From CAWCDJ01 sp963836015 (lineage in GTDB: Bacteria > Acidobacteriota > Terriglobia > Bryobacterales > Bryobacteraceae): a stretch of DNA of 64,000 nt. A program made the translations under genes and the position numbers. The stretch is from assembly GCA_963836015.1 (NCBI GenBank), contig CAWIIF010000015.1, positions 186,001 to 250,000 on the forward strand, given 5' to 3'. Shown here one piece after another: positions 51,457 through 60,582 of the stretch (position 1 is its first letter; every line of letters begins with the position of its first letter). A model generated the notes under the pieces. That model was not told where the DNA came from and did not search any database. It saw only the letters and a program-made list of their open reading frames with translations.

Positions 51457-53153
51457 GGCCGCTCGACTGGGTCGTTCTTCTCACCACCCTTCTTTCCATT
51501 GTGGCTTACGGGCTGTACCGCAGCCGCGGGAGCAATACGGTGGACCGCTATCTGCTGGCGGGCAAGACCATGCCGTGGTACGCCATGGGGCTCTCCATCA
51601 TGGCGACACAGGCCAGCGCGGTCACGTTCATCTCGACCACCGGGCAGGCCTACGTGGACGGCATGCGCTTCGTGCAGTTCTACTTCGGGCTGCCCATCGC
51701 GATGGTGGTGATCTGCGCCACGGTGGTGCCGGTGTTCCATCGCGCCAAGGTGTACACGGCCTACGAGTATCTCGAGAAGCGCTTCGACGGCAAAACGCGG
51801 GCGCTGGCCAGCGCGGTGTTTCTGTGCCAGCGCGGGCTCTCGGCCGGGATCACGATTTATGCGCCGGCCATCGTGCTCTCGGTGATCCTGGGATGGCCGG
51901 AACGGATCACCACGTCGCTCATGGGGGCGGTGGTGGTGATGTACACGGTGGCGGGCGGAATCAAGGCCGTGACCTGGTCGGACGTGCAGCAGATGGGCGT
52001 CATCTGTCTCGGGCTGGTGATTTCGCTGGTGACGGTGTTCACACTGCTTCCGGGCGCCGTGTCGATTCCGGACGCGGTGTTCCTGGCGGGAGCGGCGGGG
52101 CGGCTGAACGCGGTGACCACGCATTTCGACTGGGCCGACCGGTTCAACATCTGGAGCGGCCTGCTGGGCGGCACGTTCCTGTTCCTGTCGTACTTCGGCT
52201 GCGACCAGTCGCAGGTGCAGCGGTATCTTACGGGGAAGTCGATCTCGGAGAGCCGCCTCAGCCTGCTGTTCAACGCGGTGGCCAAGATCCCGATGCAGTT
52301 CTTCATTCTGTTCATCGGGGCGATGGTGTTCGTGTTCTACCTGTTCGTGCAGCCGCCGCTGCTGTTCCAGCAGCAGGAACTGGCGCGCATCCGGGGCACG
52401 GCACAGTATGCGTCGATCGAAGCCCAGTACAACCAGGCGTTCGCGGGACGGCGCAGCGCGGCCCTGGCGCTGGCCTCGGCGCACCGCGCGGGCGACCGCC
52501 AGGCCGAAACCCGCAGCATGGCGGATTACCGGGCGGCGCAGAAGGATCTGGACGGAGCGCGCGCGCGGGCCTCGAGCCTCGTGGCGCGGACCGGCGGCGA
52601 GAAGGATTTCAGCGACACCAACTACATCTTTCTCTCGTTCGTGACCAGGTACCTGCCGGTCGGGATCGTGGGACTGGTGATCGCGGTTATCTTCGCCGCG
52701 ACCATGTCGGCCAGCTCGGGTGAGATCAACTCGCTGGCGACCGTCGCGGTGGTGGATATCTACAAGCGGTACGTGCGGCGCAACGCGAGCGACCATCACT
52801 ACCTGAATGCCTCGCGATGGCTGACCCTGTTCTGGGGCGTCTATGCCGTGTTATTCGCGGGCTTCGCGGGGAGGCTCGGGTCTTTGATCGTGGCGGTGAA
52901 CTTCGTGGGGTCGCTGTTCTACGGCACGCTGCTGGGGTGTTTCGTGCTGGCGCTGGGGTTCCGGCGCGTGGGCGGGACGCCGGCGTTCGTAGGGATGCTG
53001 ACGGGGGAAGCCGCGGTGCTCGCCACGGCGTACTTCACGAACATCTCGTGGCTCTGGTACAACGTGATCGGGGCGGGAGTGGTGGTATTTACGGCGCTGC
53101 TCGTCTCTTCCGCCACCAGTAGCGCCACGCCAGGTATCCCGCAACCACAATAG
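51453..53153 (+). CDS. Sodium:solute symporter (SSS family)
   Basis: A 566-residue inner-membrane protein with about 13 helices. RPLDWVVLLTTLLSIVAYGL, YLLAGKTMPWYAMGLSIMAT then QASAVTFISTTGQAY are the helix 1-2 core with the sodium site. FATMSASSGEIN (helix 8) carries the Ser/Thr sodium ligands. Between helices of the second repeat an insertion of about 90 hydrophilic residues (QQQELARIRGTAQYASIEAQ ... ARARASSLVARTGGEKDF, about 305-395) looks helical and coiled-coil-like. The substrate is unknown; acetate, sugars and amino acids are all transported by this family. The 3' end overlaps the convergent dedA-like gene by 65 bases. Confidence 0.88.
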   Translation: MRPLDWVVLLTTLLSIVAYGLYRSRGSNTVDRYLLAGKTMPWYAMGLSIMATQASAVTFISTTGQAYVDGMRFVQFYFGLPIAMVVICATVVPVFHRAKVYTAYEYLEKRFDGKTRALASAVFLCQRGLSAGITIYAPAIVLSVILGWPERITTSLMGAVVVMYTVAGGIKAVTWSDVQQMGVICLGLVISLVTVFTLLPGAVSIPDAVFLAGAAGRLNAVTTHFDWADRFNIWSGLLGGTFLFLSYFGCDQSQVQRYLTGKSISESRLSLLFNAVAKIPMQFFILFIGAMVFVFYLFVQPPLLFQQQELARIRGTAQYASIEAQYNQAFAGRRSAALALASAHRAGDRQAETRSMADYRAAQKDLDGARARASSLVARTGGEKDFSDTNYIFLSFVTRYLPVGIVGLVIAVIFAATMSASSGEINSLATVAVVDIYKRYVRRNASDHHYLNASRWLTLFWGVYAVLFAGFAGRLGSLIVAVNFVGSLFYGTLLGCFVLALGFRRVGGTPAFVGMLTGEAAVLATAYFTNISWLWYNVIGAGVVVFTALLVSSATSSATPGIPQPQ

Positions 53154-53694
53154 CGGCGGCGATGCTGGCCAGGAGCATATAGCGGTCCACATAGGCCTGC
53201 ACGTAATGCCACCTCTCGCCGAGAAAGTAGCCGATGCTCAGGAAGGTGCCCACCCAAAGAACCGCGCCGCTGTAGGCGAACAGCGCGAATTGCGGGGCTT
53301 CCAGCTCGCTCATGCCGGCGGCGAAGGCGGTGACGTGGCGCACCCCGGGGATGAAATAGCCGATGGTGAGCGACCAGTGGCCCATGTGCCGGAACCAGCG
53401 GTGCGCCTTCTGGATGTGCTCCTCGCGGATGTGCACGTAACGCCCGTAGCGGTGAATGACGCTCATCCCGAAGGTCCGGCCGACCCAGTAGCTCAGCGTA
53501 ATTCCGGAAATGCTGCCCGCCAGTGCCGCCGCCATGGCAATGGGCGCCTTCAGGTGGCCCTTGTAAATCAGGTAGCCGGTGAACGTGAGCAGCGTCTCAT
53601 CCGGTACGGGAAGCCCGACAATCCCGAACACCAGGCCCAGGAAGATGGCCAGGTAGCCGTATTGCGTGATCCAGGCCAGGATGTGTTGTTCCAT
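53089..53694 (-). CDS. DedA-family (VTT domain) membrane protein
   Basis: A 201-residue inner-membrane protein. The conserved block GLPVPDETLLTFTGYLIYKG, the GSISGITLSYWVGRTFG glycine-rich helix and HMGHWSLTIGYFIPGVRHVT then AFAAGMSELE match DedA proteins. In that segment the arginine of the F-x-P-G-x-R motif is present. DedA proteins flip or recycle lipid carriers such as undecaprenyl phosphate or phosphatidylethanolamine. The start at 53694 is the only good one. It lies 13 bases after the glgC stop on the same strand, so a two-gene unit is possible. Confidence 0.9.
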   Translation of the reverse strand: MEQHILAWITQYGYLAIFLGLVFGIVGLPVPDETLLTFTGYLIYKGHLKAPIAMAAALAGSISGITLSYWVGRTFGMSVIHRYGRYVHIREEHIQKAHRWFRHMGHWSLTIGYFIPGVRHVTAFAAGMSELEAPQFALFAYSGAVLWVGTFLSIGYFLGERWHYVQAYVDRYMLLASIAAAIVVAGYLAWRYWWRKRRAAP

Positions 53695-53707
53695 GAAGGA
53701 ACGCGGC

Positions 53708-54961
53708 TCAGACGACCAGCCCGGTGATCTCGACCGGGGTGCGGTTACCGCCCACGACGACGATCCCGCTTTCCGTGACGTGGTGGTTGGCGCGGTCGCG
53801 CGCGAGGTCGTAGCCGATCAGGGCATCCTCGGGAACCCGCACATTTTTGTCGAGAACCGCGCGGCGGACCCGGGCACGGCGTCCGATGTCGCAGTTGTCG
53901 AGGATCACGCAATCTTCCACGAGGGCGCCGGAGTGGACCCTCACGCCGCGTCCGAGCACTGAGTTGCGCACGGTGCCGCCTGAAAGGATGCAGCCGCCCG
54001 AGACGATGGAGTCGATGGCCTGGCCGCGCCGGTTCTCCTCGTCGAAGGTGAACTTGGCGGGAGGGTCAGGATAGGGCGTGGTACGCACGGGCCACTCGCG
54101 ATTGTAGAGATTCAGGGCGGGGCTGACGGAGCGCAGGTCCATGCTGGCCTCGTAATACGCGTCGATGGTGCCGACGTCGCGCCAGTAGGGAACTTCGTCG
54201 GGGGGCTCGCCGGGAATGCGGTTGGTCTGGTAATCGTAGGCGTAGATCTCGGCCTTGCCGGCCAGCTTGGGGAGGATATTGCGCCCGAAATCGTGGTTGC
54301 TCTCCGTTTCGGCGGCATCCTCGTGCAGGAGGCGGAGCAGGGTCCGGGTGGAGAAGATGTAATTCCCCATGGAGGCGTAGACTCGCTCGGAATCCCCCGG
54401 CATGGTCGGGGCGTCGGGGTTCTTCTCGTGGAAGGCCAGTATGTGGCCGTCTTCGGCGACCTCGATCACGCCGAACTCGAAGGCATGCTTCCTGGCGACC
54501 GGGATGGCGGCGACAGTGACCTCGGCGCCCTTCTGCACGTGGTATTCGATCATGCTGCTGATGTTCATGCGGTAGATGTGGTCGCCGCCGAAGATCGCCA
54601 CTACGTGGGGGTCCGATTGCTCCACCAGGTTAATGTTCTGGTAGATGGCGTCGGCCGTCCCCTGGTACCAGGTCTCGCCTTGGGAACGCATCTGGGCCGG
54701 AACGGGGATGATGAACTGGGATTTGAGCATGCTGCCGAACTGCCAGCCCTCGGCCAGGTGCTGAAGCAGCGACTGGCTGCGGAACTGGGTCAGCACGTAA
54801 AGGGAATGGATCCCCGAATTAATAAAGTTGCTGAGGACGAAGTCGATAATGCGGTACTTGCCGCCAAAGGGGACGGCCGGCTTGGCCCGTTCCTTCGTGA
54901 GCGGATAAAGCCGGGTGCCCTTGCCGCCGGCGAGAACAATACCCAGGACGCGTATACGCAT
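53708..54961 (-). CDS. glgC: Glucose-1-phosphate adenylyltransferase
   Basis: A 417-residue cytosolic enzyme making ADP-glucose from ATP and glucose 1-phosphate. GIVLAGGKGTRLYPLTKERA is the nucleotide-binding loop with the catalytic Arg. AVPFGGKYRIIDFVLSN, GTADAIYQN, IFGGDHIYRM and EFGVIEV form the sugar site. The C-terminal left-handed beta-helix (about 290-417) mediates tetramerisation and allostery. ATG 54961 (MRIRVLGIV) is chosen over a longer frame without conservation. ADP-glucose can serve a glycogen synthase or GlgM, neither of which lies in the window; GlgB at 39823 would use their product. Confidence 0.95.
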   Translation of the reverse strand: MRIRVLGIVLAGGKGTRLYPLTKERAKPAVPFGGKYRIIDFVLSNFINSGIHSLYVLTQFRSQSLLQHLAEGWQFGSMLKSQFIIPVPAQMRSQGETWYQGTADAIYQNINLVEQSDPHVVAIFGGDHIYRMNISSMIEYHVQKGAEVTVAAIPVARKHAFEFGVIEVAEDGHILAFHEKNPDAPTMPGDSERVYASMGNYIFSTRTLLRLLHEDAAETESNHDFGRNILPKLAGKAEIYAYDYQTNRIPGEPPDEVPYWRDVGTIDAYYEASMDLRSVSPALNLYNREWPVRTTPYPDPPAKFTFDEENRRGQAIDSIVSGGCILSGGTVRNSVLGRGVRVHSGALVEDCVILDNCDIGRRARVRRAVLDKNVRVPEDALIGYDLARDRANHHVTESGIVVVGGNRTPVEITGLVV

Positions 54962-54980
54962 AGGATTCGGCCAAAGCCCT

Positions 54981-55009
54981 ATTGTTCCAGCAAGCTGCGG
55001 TTCTGGCAA
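54981..55009 (-). promoter_or_regulatory. Promoter of glgC
   Basis: On the minus strand TTGCCA (55004-55009) and AACAAT (54981-54986) are exactly 17 bases apart. The leader to the glgC ATG at 54961 is about 13 bases and has no Shine-Dalgarno sequence. Confidence 0.5.
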
Positions 55010-55064
55010 GAGTAAATCGACAGAAAGCCCTCGAGAATTCCCACGCAAGGAATTCCTCCAAACC

Positions 55065-55072
55065 GCCGATAA
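55065..55072 (+). promoter_or_regulatory. FliA (sigma-28)-like promoter of motAB
   Basis: GCCGATAA at 55065-55072 is a full match to the flagellar sigma-28 -10 element. The -35 region CAAGGAAT 11 bases upstream matches TAAAGTTT at only four of eight positions. The leader to the motA ATG would be about 21 bases. Motor genes are classic sigma-28 targets. Confidence 0.5.
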
Positions 55073-55099
55073 GCAAAGTGTTGTTTGTGCAACCACAAC

Positions 55100-55975
55100 A
55101 TGACAGCGATTATCGGAATACTCATCGTATTCGGCGCCATCGTCGGCGGATATTTGATGGAACACGGGAAGCTGGCGGTATTGGTACAGCCGGCGGAACT
55201 GGTCATCATTCTGGGAGCGGCGATCGGGACCGTGATCACGGCCAACCCGGTTCCGACATTAATCCGGTTAGGCAAGGGGATGGCCGGAATCCTCGGGGGG
55301 AGTCCGTTTAACAAGGCCTACTACCTCGAGCATTTGAAGATGCTGTATGAGCTGTTCAACTACGCGCGCAAAGCCGGCACGGCCAAGCTGGAAGAGGACG
55401 TGGACCATCCGGAAAAGAGCGCTGTCTTTTCCAAATACCCGAAATTCCTGAAGGCGCACCATGCGCTGCACTTCCTGTGCGACACGCTGCGGACAGCGGT
55501 GGCGGGCGGGGTGGACCCGATGGATATCGATCAGATGATGGAGGTCGATCTGGAAGTGCATCATCAGGAATCCATGGAGCCGGTGGCGGCGCTCTCCACG
55601 ATGGCGGACTCGCTACCCGGGTTGGGGATTGTGGCGGCCGTGCTGGGGGTGGTGATCACGATGGGAGCCCTGGGCGGCCCGAAGGAGGAGATCGGGCACC
55701 GGGTGGCGGCGGCGCTGGTCGGAACATTCCTGGGGATCCTGCTGTGCTACGGGCTATTCGGGCCGCTGGCCTCGGCTATGGGCAAACAAAACGAGGCCGA
55801 AGGGCACTTTTTCGGGTTCCTGCGGATGGCCGCCCTGGGCTACGTGAAGGGCCTGAGCCCGATGATGGCGATGGAGCTGGCGCGCCGGGCGATTCCGTCG
55901 GGCGTGCGGCCGACATTCCAGGAGATGGAGGCAGCTTGCCGCGGCAGCGGCAACGTAGCCTCCAAGGCGGCATAA
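55100..55975 (+). CDS. motA: Flagellar motor stator protein MotA
   Basis: A 291-residue inner-membrane protein with four helices that forms the proton-conducting stator with MotB. The start MTAIIGILIVFGAIVGGYLM and PAELVIILGAAIGTVITANP are the N-terminal helices. The large cytosolic loop includes the charged torque region near residues 85-150. LPGLGIVAAVLGVVITMGAL carries the conserved Pro-Gly near helix 3, and LCYGLFGPLASAMGKQNEAE is helix 4. A frame start five codons earlier (TTG) is rejected. It lies one base upstream of motB. Other flagellar genes are outside the window. Confidence 0.95.
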   Translation: MTAIIGILIVFGAIVGGYLMEHGKLAVLVQPAELVIILGAAIGTVITANPVPTLIRLGKGMAGILGGSPFNKAYYLEHLKMLYELFNYARKAGTAKLEEDVDHPEKSAVFSKYPKFLKAHHALHFLCDTLRTAVAGGVDPMDIDQMMEVDLEVHHQESMEPVAALSTMADSLPGLGIVAAVLGVVITMGALGGPKEEIGHRVAAALVGTFLGILLCYGLFGPLASAMGKQNEAEGHFFGFLRMAALGYVKGLSPMMAMELARRAIPSGVRPTFQEMEAACRGSGNVASKAA

Positions 55976-55976
55976 G

Positions 55977-56846
55977 ATGGCTGACGCGGAAATCCCGGTC
56001 CCGGCGGCGCCCCCGCCCCCGCAAATCATCATCATCCGCAAGAAGAAGGGCGGCCACGGCGGCGGGCATCACGGCGGGGCATGGAAAGTCGCCTATGCCG
56101 ATTTCGTCACGGCCATGATGGCGCTGTTCATCGTGCTGTGGCTGATGAGCGCGGACAAGGAAGTGCAGCAGGCGGTGACCGCCTATTTCAACAATCCTAC
56201 CGGGCCGGGGAAGCTGACGGGAACGGCCGCGGCAGGGGCAGGGCACGCCATCGAAGTGCCCAAGGAAGACATGGACAAGCTGCGGGACAAGATCCAGCAG
56301 GCGCTGATGCAGGCGCCCAACTTCCGCAACCTGAAGGACCACGTAGAGGTCACGATCACGGCGGACGGCCTGCGCATCGAGCTGCTCGAGACGGAGTCCG
56401 GGATGTTTTTCGAATCGGGCAGGCCGGTGCCCTCGCCGGCGGGGGCGGACCTGCTGACCCGGCTAGCCGGGGAGTTGGGACAGCTTCCCAATACCGTATT
56501 GATCGAAGGCCACACGGATTCCAAACCGTACACCGGCGATGGCTCGTATACGAACTGGGAGCTTTCGGCGGATCGGGCCAACTCCGCGCGCCGGCTGATG
56601 CAGGGGCATGGACTGCGCGCGGAGCAGGTAGCCCAGGTGCGCGGGTACGCCGACCGGCAATTGCGGCGCGCGGACGATCCGGAAGCCGCCTCGAACCGGC
56701 GAATCTCGGTAATCGTGCAGTGGCTGGATCCCCCGCCGGGCGCGGAGAAGCCGGCTTCCGCGGAGGAGCCGAAACCGGAAGCGGGAGCCGGAGAGCACGG
56801 TCCGCCGCCTGAGAAGAAGCCCGCGGCGGAGCCCAAGGGGCACTGA
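55977..56846 (+). CDS. motB: Flagellar motor stator protein MotB
   Basis: A 289-residue inner-membrane and periplasmic protein. The single helix in WKVAYADFVTAMMALFIVLW carries the proton-binding Asp (residue 42) in the MotB pattern. The plug and linker follow, then the OmpA-like peptidoglycan-binding domain (about 125-250) with VLIEGHTDSKPYTGDGSYTN, WELSADRANSARRLM and a Pro/Glu/Lys-rich tail. The N-terminus has a Pro-rich and a Gly/His-rich stretch (PVPAAPPPPQ, KKKGGHGGGHHGG). The gene starts one base after the motA stop and converges with argS two bases beyond its end. Confidence 0.94.
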   Translation: MADAEIPVPAAPPPPQIIIIRKKKGGHGGGHHGGAWKVAYADFVTAMMALFIVLWLMSADKEVQQAVTAYFNNPTGPGKLTGTAAAGAGHAIEVPKEDMDKLRDKIQQALMQAPNFRNLKDHVEVTITADGLRIELLETESGMFFESGRPVPSPAGADLLTRLAGELGQLPNTVLIEGHTDSKPYTGDGSYTNWELSADRANSARRLMQGHGLRAEQVAQVRGYADRQLRRADDPEAASNRRISVIVQWLDPPPGAEKPASAEEPKPEAGAGEHGPPPEKKPAAEPKGH

Positions 56847-56848
56847 GG

Positions 56849-58777
56849 CTACATGTAGGCCGGGATCTGTATACCCAGGATTCCGGCCGTACGCTCGAGC
56901 TGGCGGCGGAAGAAATCGGTCATCCACAAAAGGAACACCTTCTTCTCGCGGTTCTCTTCGTGGATGACGGGATACTTCTGATAGAAATTGCTGAACGCCT
57001 GGGCGAGCTGGAAGGCGTATCTGGCGACGTGGGCCGGCTCACCGGCATTGACCGCGTTTTCGAGGGCCGAATCGGCTTTGGATGCGGCCAGCAGGACCTG
57101 CCAGAAATCCTCGGACTGAAGCTGGCGGGCCAGGGACTCCGCGTCCAGTTCCGCTTCAAAATTGGGAATGCGCTCGCCCATCTCCCGGAGTTTGGCCAGG
57201 ATTTTGCGCGCGCGCACGGCGGCGTACTGCACGTAGGGGCCGGTCTCGCCCTCGAAACTGAGGGCCTCCTGCAGGTCGAAGGCGATGACGGTAGTCCGGG
57301 TGAATTTGAGCAGGAAATAGCGCAACGCGGCGATGGCGATCTGGGTGGCCACCTTGCGGTTCTGCTCCGCGGGGTCGTCGGGGTGGCGCGACGCGACCTC
57401 TTCGAGCGCCTTCTGGATGAGGGTATCCATCAGGTCATCGGCCTTCACACCGAGCCCCTTGCGGCCGGAGACCTCGACGTACGGGCGTTTGCGGTCTTCC
57501 TCGGATAGGGGAATGCCGAGCTCGGCGCAGCAGCGCGGCGACAGCGCCACCATCTCGTAGGAGAAGTGCGTGGAGCGGTCCGCCTGCTCGTGGTAGCCCA
57601 GGCCGCGCAGGCCTGCGACCACCACATCCTGCAGGTATGACTGGCGCGTGTCGATGACATTGTAGACGCGCGAGCCGTGTCCGAACTGCTTGCCGGATTC
57701 GGAAGGCTCCGCGGTCGTGACCCACAGGATGCGGCCGTCCTGGTAGCGCATCCAGGGGCGGTAGTAGAAATCCTTGCCCAGCAGCCCGAATTTCCAGAGC
57801 TGGTAGGCGATGTCCTTGCCGGTGTAGACGACGGTGCCGTCGGAGCGGACGATCACCTTGCCGTCCTCGGAAAGTCCGGGCATGACCCAGCAGCCGGCGT
57901 GCTTGCCCTCGGTCTCGAAAAAGATGGCCTTCCGCTCTTTCAGCAGCTCGAAGGCGGCCGACCAGAAGTGAAGGTGAAGGATCTCGCTCTCTCGGGGCAG
58001 GACGTCGTATTCGACATCCATCCGCAACATGGTGCGCAGGTGAGCGTCGACAACCGCGTCTGCCACCAGGTGCGCCAGCTCGGCCAGCTCGCCGTCGTTG
58101 GCTTCGATCGAGTGCAAGGTCTCGGTCCGCCAGGCGAGCGACTCAGGATGTTCCTTGTAATGGGAGGAGATGCGGGCGTAGAGGTCCCAGCAGTAGTAGT
58201 CGAAGCGTACGGCGGGATCGTCGAGCAGCGCCCGCACGTCGGCCGGCCCTTTGTGTTCGAGGTGCTGGAATCCAGCCACGACGTCGGCCACCTGCACGCC
58301 GGTGTTGTCGATGTAGTTCTGCACCTCGACGTTGTGGCCGCTGGCGCGCAGCATGCGGACAAAGGTATCGCCCAGCGCGGCGTTGCGCAGGTGGCCGATA
58401 TGGGCGGCCTTGTTGGGATTGATGTTCGTGTGCTCGACGATGATCTTCTCGTCCGAGGGGACGGAAGGCGCGGCCTCGCCCCGCAGCAGGGACGCGGCAA
58501 AAGCACCCCGGTCGAGACGGAGATTGAGGTAGCCGTTGCCTGCGACTTCGAGTGACGAGACGCCAGGAATCGGGCCGATCTCTTCGGCCAGCTCTGAGGC
58601 GATCTGGCGCGGCGCACGCTTCAACTGTTTGGCGAGCTGGAACGCGGCGGGCACGGCCATTTCGCCGAAATCGCTCTGGCGCGGCTGCTCGACTGCGACC
58701 TCCAGCTCGATGCCGTAGCGGATCAGAATGTGCGCGCGAAAGGCCGCGGAAACTTGCTTTTCGATGGAATGAAACAC
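56849..58777 (-). CDS. argS: Arginyl-tRNA synthetase
   Basis: A 642-residue class I synthetase charging tRNA-Arg. The N-terminal Add-1 domain leads into HTNINPNKAAHIGHLRNAAL with the HIGH box and IVEHTN. The KMSK region is divergent (SGRKGLGVKADDLMDTL), as is common in ArgRS. The anticodon-binding DALR domain closes the protein (FQLAQAFSNFYQKYPVIHEE). On the minus strand TATACT precedes a 17-base leader before the ATG. It is long for an ArgRS (550-600 is usual) but complete. Confidence 0.95.
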   Translation of the reverse strand: MFHSIEKQVSAAFRAHILIRYGIELEVAVEQPRQSDFGEMAVPAAFQLAKQLKRAPRQIASELAEEIGPIPGVSSLEVAGNGYLNLRLDRGAFAASLLRGEAAPSVPSDEKIIVEHTNINPNKAAHIGHLRNAALGDTFVRMLRASGHNVEVQNYIDNTGVQVADVVAGFQHLEHKGPADVRALLDDPAVRFDYYCWDLYARISSHYKEHPESLAWRTETLHSIEANDGELAELAHLVADAVVDAHLRTMLRMDVEYDVLPRESEILHLHFWSAAFELLKERKAIFFETEGKHAGCWVMPGLSEDGKVIVRSDGTVVYTGKDIAYQLWKFGLLGKDFYYRPWMRYQDGRILWVTTAEPSESGKQFGHGSRVYNVIDTRQSYLQDVVVAGLRGLGYHEQADRSTHFSYEMVALSPRCCAELGIPLSEEDRKRPYVEVSGRKGLGVKADDLMDTLIQKALEEVASRHPDDPAEQNRKVATQIAIAALRYFLLKFTRTTVIAFDLQEALSFEGETGPYVQYAAVRARKILAKLREMGERIPNFEAELDAESLARQLQSEDFWQVLLAASKADSALENAVNAGEPAHVARYAFQLAQAFSNFYQKYPVIHEENREKKVFLLWMTDFFRRQLERTAGILGIQIPAYM

Positions 58778-58811
58778 GGGAAGCCTCAGTATAACAAGCG
58801 GCGTGCCGGCT

Positions 58812-60557
58812 CTATTTCACCTTCAGGATGAAGATGGTCTGGTCGTCGAAGGCGGTAGTGGAGAAGCGGTCGAGCTCCTTGTAGATCGCGTCGATCATTT
58901 CGCCGGCCGGGTGCTGGCAGGTGGACCGGACCAGCTGCGCCAGGCGGCCGCGGCCAAATTCGTGGCCGGCGGCGTTCATGTGGTCGGTGATGCCGTCCGA
59001 ATAAAGCACCAGGGTGTCGCCCGAGCGAGCCTGAAAAGTGACTTCCTCGAATTCCCGAGCATCCAGCAGGCCGAGGGGCACGCCCTCGATCCGGACCTTG
59101 AGGATCTCGCGGTCGCGGCAGATCATAGGCGGCAGCGCGCCCGCATTGGCGATGACGAACTCCCGCGCGGCCGGGTTCCAAAGGAGCACGCACAGGGTGA
59201 CATAGCGCGCTTCGACCTTGCGCTCGACCAGCGCCTCGTTCAAGGCCACCATCAGCTTGGCGGGCTGGCGGCGGCGGGGGGCGAGGGTGCGGAGCAGGCC
59301 GCTGACCAGGCTGCCGTAGAGAGCGGCGGCCGTGCCTTTTCCGCTCACATCGCCGAAGGCGATGACGAACTGGCCGTCGGGCAGCTCGAATATATCGTAG
59401 ATATCGCCCGAGATTTCGCGCGCGGGCCGCAAACGAACGGCGGTATCGAGGCCTTCGATCTCCGGGCAGCCGTCGGGCAGCAGGACTCGCTGCAGATCAC
59501 GCGCCGCCTGGAGATCTTCCTCCATGCGGCGTTCGCGCGTGGCGAGTTCCTGGTAGAGGCGGGCGTTCTCGACGCTGCTGGCCACCTGCGGAGCGAGCAG
59601 GGCCAGGATGCGAACATGCTCGTCCGTGAAGTGGCCGATACGGCTGCTCTCGAGATCCATGACGCCGAGGATGCGGTCCTGGAGGATGAGCGGAACGGCG
59701 ACTTCCGAGCGAATGTCGGGGTGCGAGGCGATGTATCGCGGGTCTTTGGCGGTGTCGTGGACGCGGACGACCTCGCGCGATTCGGCGGCGGCGCCGGTAA
59801 TGCCTTTACCGAGGGGCACGTTGTCGATATTGACGCGCTGGTCGTAGCGCAGGCTGAAGAGATGGCGCAGGGCGCGCGCTTCCGGATCGACGTAGAGGAT
59901 GCTGAAGGCGTCGTAGTTGATCAGCTCGCGCACGGTGCTGGCGATCTTGCCGAGCAGGTCGTTGAGGTCGAGGATGGAAGAGAATTCACGCGAGATGTTG
60001 GCCAGCGTCTTGAGCGTGCGGTTCTGGCGGTCGACTCGGCGGTAGAGGCGGGCGTTATCGATGGCGATCCCTACCCGCGCGGCGATGAGGCGCAGCAGCG
60101 CGCGGTCGTATTCGGTATAAGCGTTGACGCGCGTGGACTGCAGGTCGATGACGCCCACCAGCTTCCCGCGGGCCGTTATGGGCACGGCCAGCTCGGTGCG
60201 GACGGCGTCCACCGTATTCAGGTAGCGGCTGTCGGCGCGCACATCGCCGACCAGTACGGGCTCGCGCCGCGCGGCGGCCGTTCCGGTGATCCCTTCGCCC
60301 ATGGCGATGCTAACGTTGCGGATCACCTCGTCGCGGTGTCCCACGCCGTAGCGAATCCGCAGGTCCTGCCGCCTCTCGTTGTAGAGCAGGATCGCAAACA
60401 GGTCGTAGGGAAGGACCTTTTGCACGATTTCCGCCACGTTGGGGAGCAACTGGTCGAGGTCGAGCGTGGAGGAGGTAGCGGCCGCGACTTCCAGCAGGAA
60501 GTCGAGCAGCTCCGACCTCTCGCGGAACCGGACTGTGGCTTTACGGGTGGCTTGCAT
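58812..60557 (-). CDS. GAF-GAF-PP2C (RsbU/SpoIIE-type) serine phosphatase
   Basis: A 581-residue cytosolic signalling protein. Two GAF domains (about residues 20-165 and 185-335) are followed by a short coiled-coil linker (ERRMEEDLQAARDLQRVLLP). The C-terminal PP2C-like phosphatase (about 370-581) has GDIYDIFELPDGQFVIAFGD, VSGKGTAAALYGSLVSGLL and LVLYSDGITDHMN, in which the metal-binding Asp residues are visible. Such phosphatases usually act on an anti-sigma-factor antagonist, but no such gene is adjacent. The start MQATRKAT at 60557 is chosen from AAGGGA upstream. It lies 25 bases downstream of deoC on the same strand and may belong to the rpiB-deoC unit. Confidence 0.9.
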   Translation of the reverse strand: MQATRKATVRFRERSELLDFLLEVAAATSSTLDLDQLLPNVAEIVQKVLPYDLFAILLYNERRQDLRIRYGVGHRDEVIRNVSIAMGEGITGTAAARREPVLVGDVRADSRYLNTVDAVRTELAVPITARGKLVGVIDLQSTRVNAYTEYDRALLRLIAARVGIAIDNARLYRRVDRQNRTLKTLANISREFSSILDLNDLLGKIASTVRELINYDAFSILYVDPEARALRHLFSLRYDQRVNIDNVPLGKGITGAAAESREVVRVHDTAKDPRYIASHPDIRSEVAVPLILQDRILGVMDLESSRIGHFTDEHVRILALLAPQVASSVENARLYQELATRERRMEEDLQAARDLQRVLLPDGCPEIEGLDTAVRLRPAREISGDIYDIFELPDGQFVIAFGDVSGKGTAAALYGSLVSGLLRTLAPRRRQPAKLMVALNEALVERKVEARYVTLCVLLWNPAAREFVIANAGALPPMICRDREILKVRIEGVPLGLLDAREFEEVTFQARSGDTLVLYSDGITDHMNAAGHEFGRGRLAQLVRSTCQHPAGEMIDAIYKELDRFSTTAFDDQTIFILKVK

Positions 60558-60582
60558 GGTCCCTTCTAACGGCGAACTTCGA

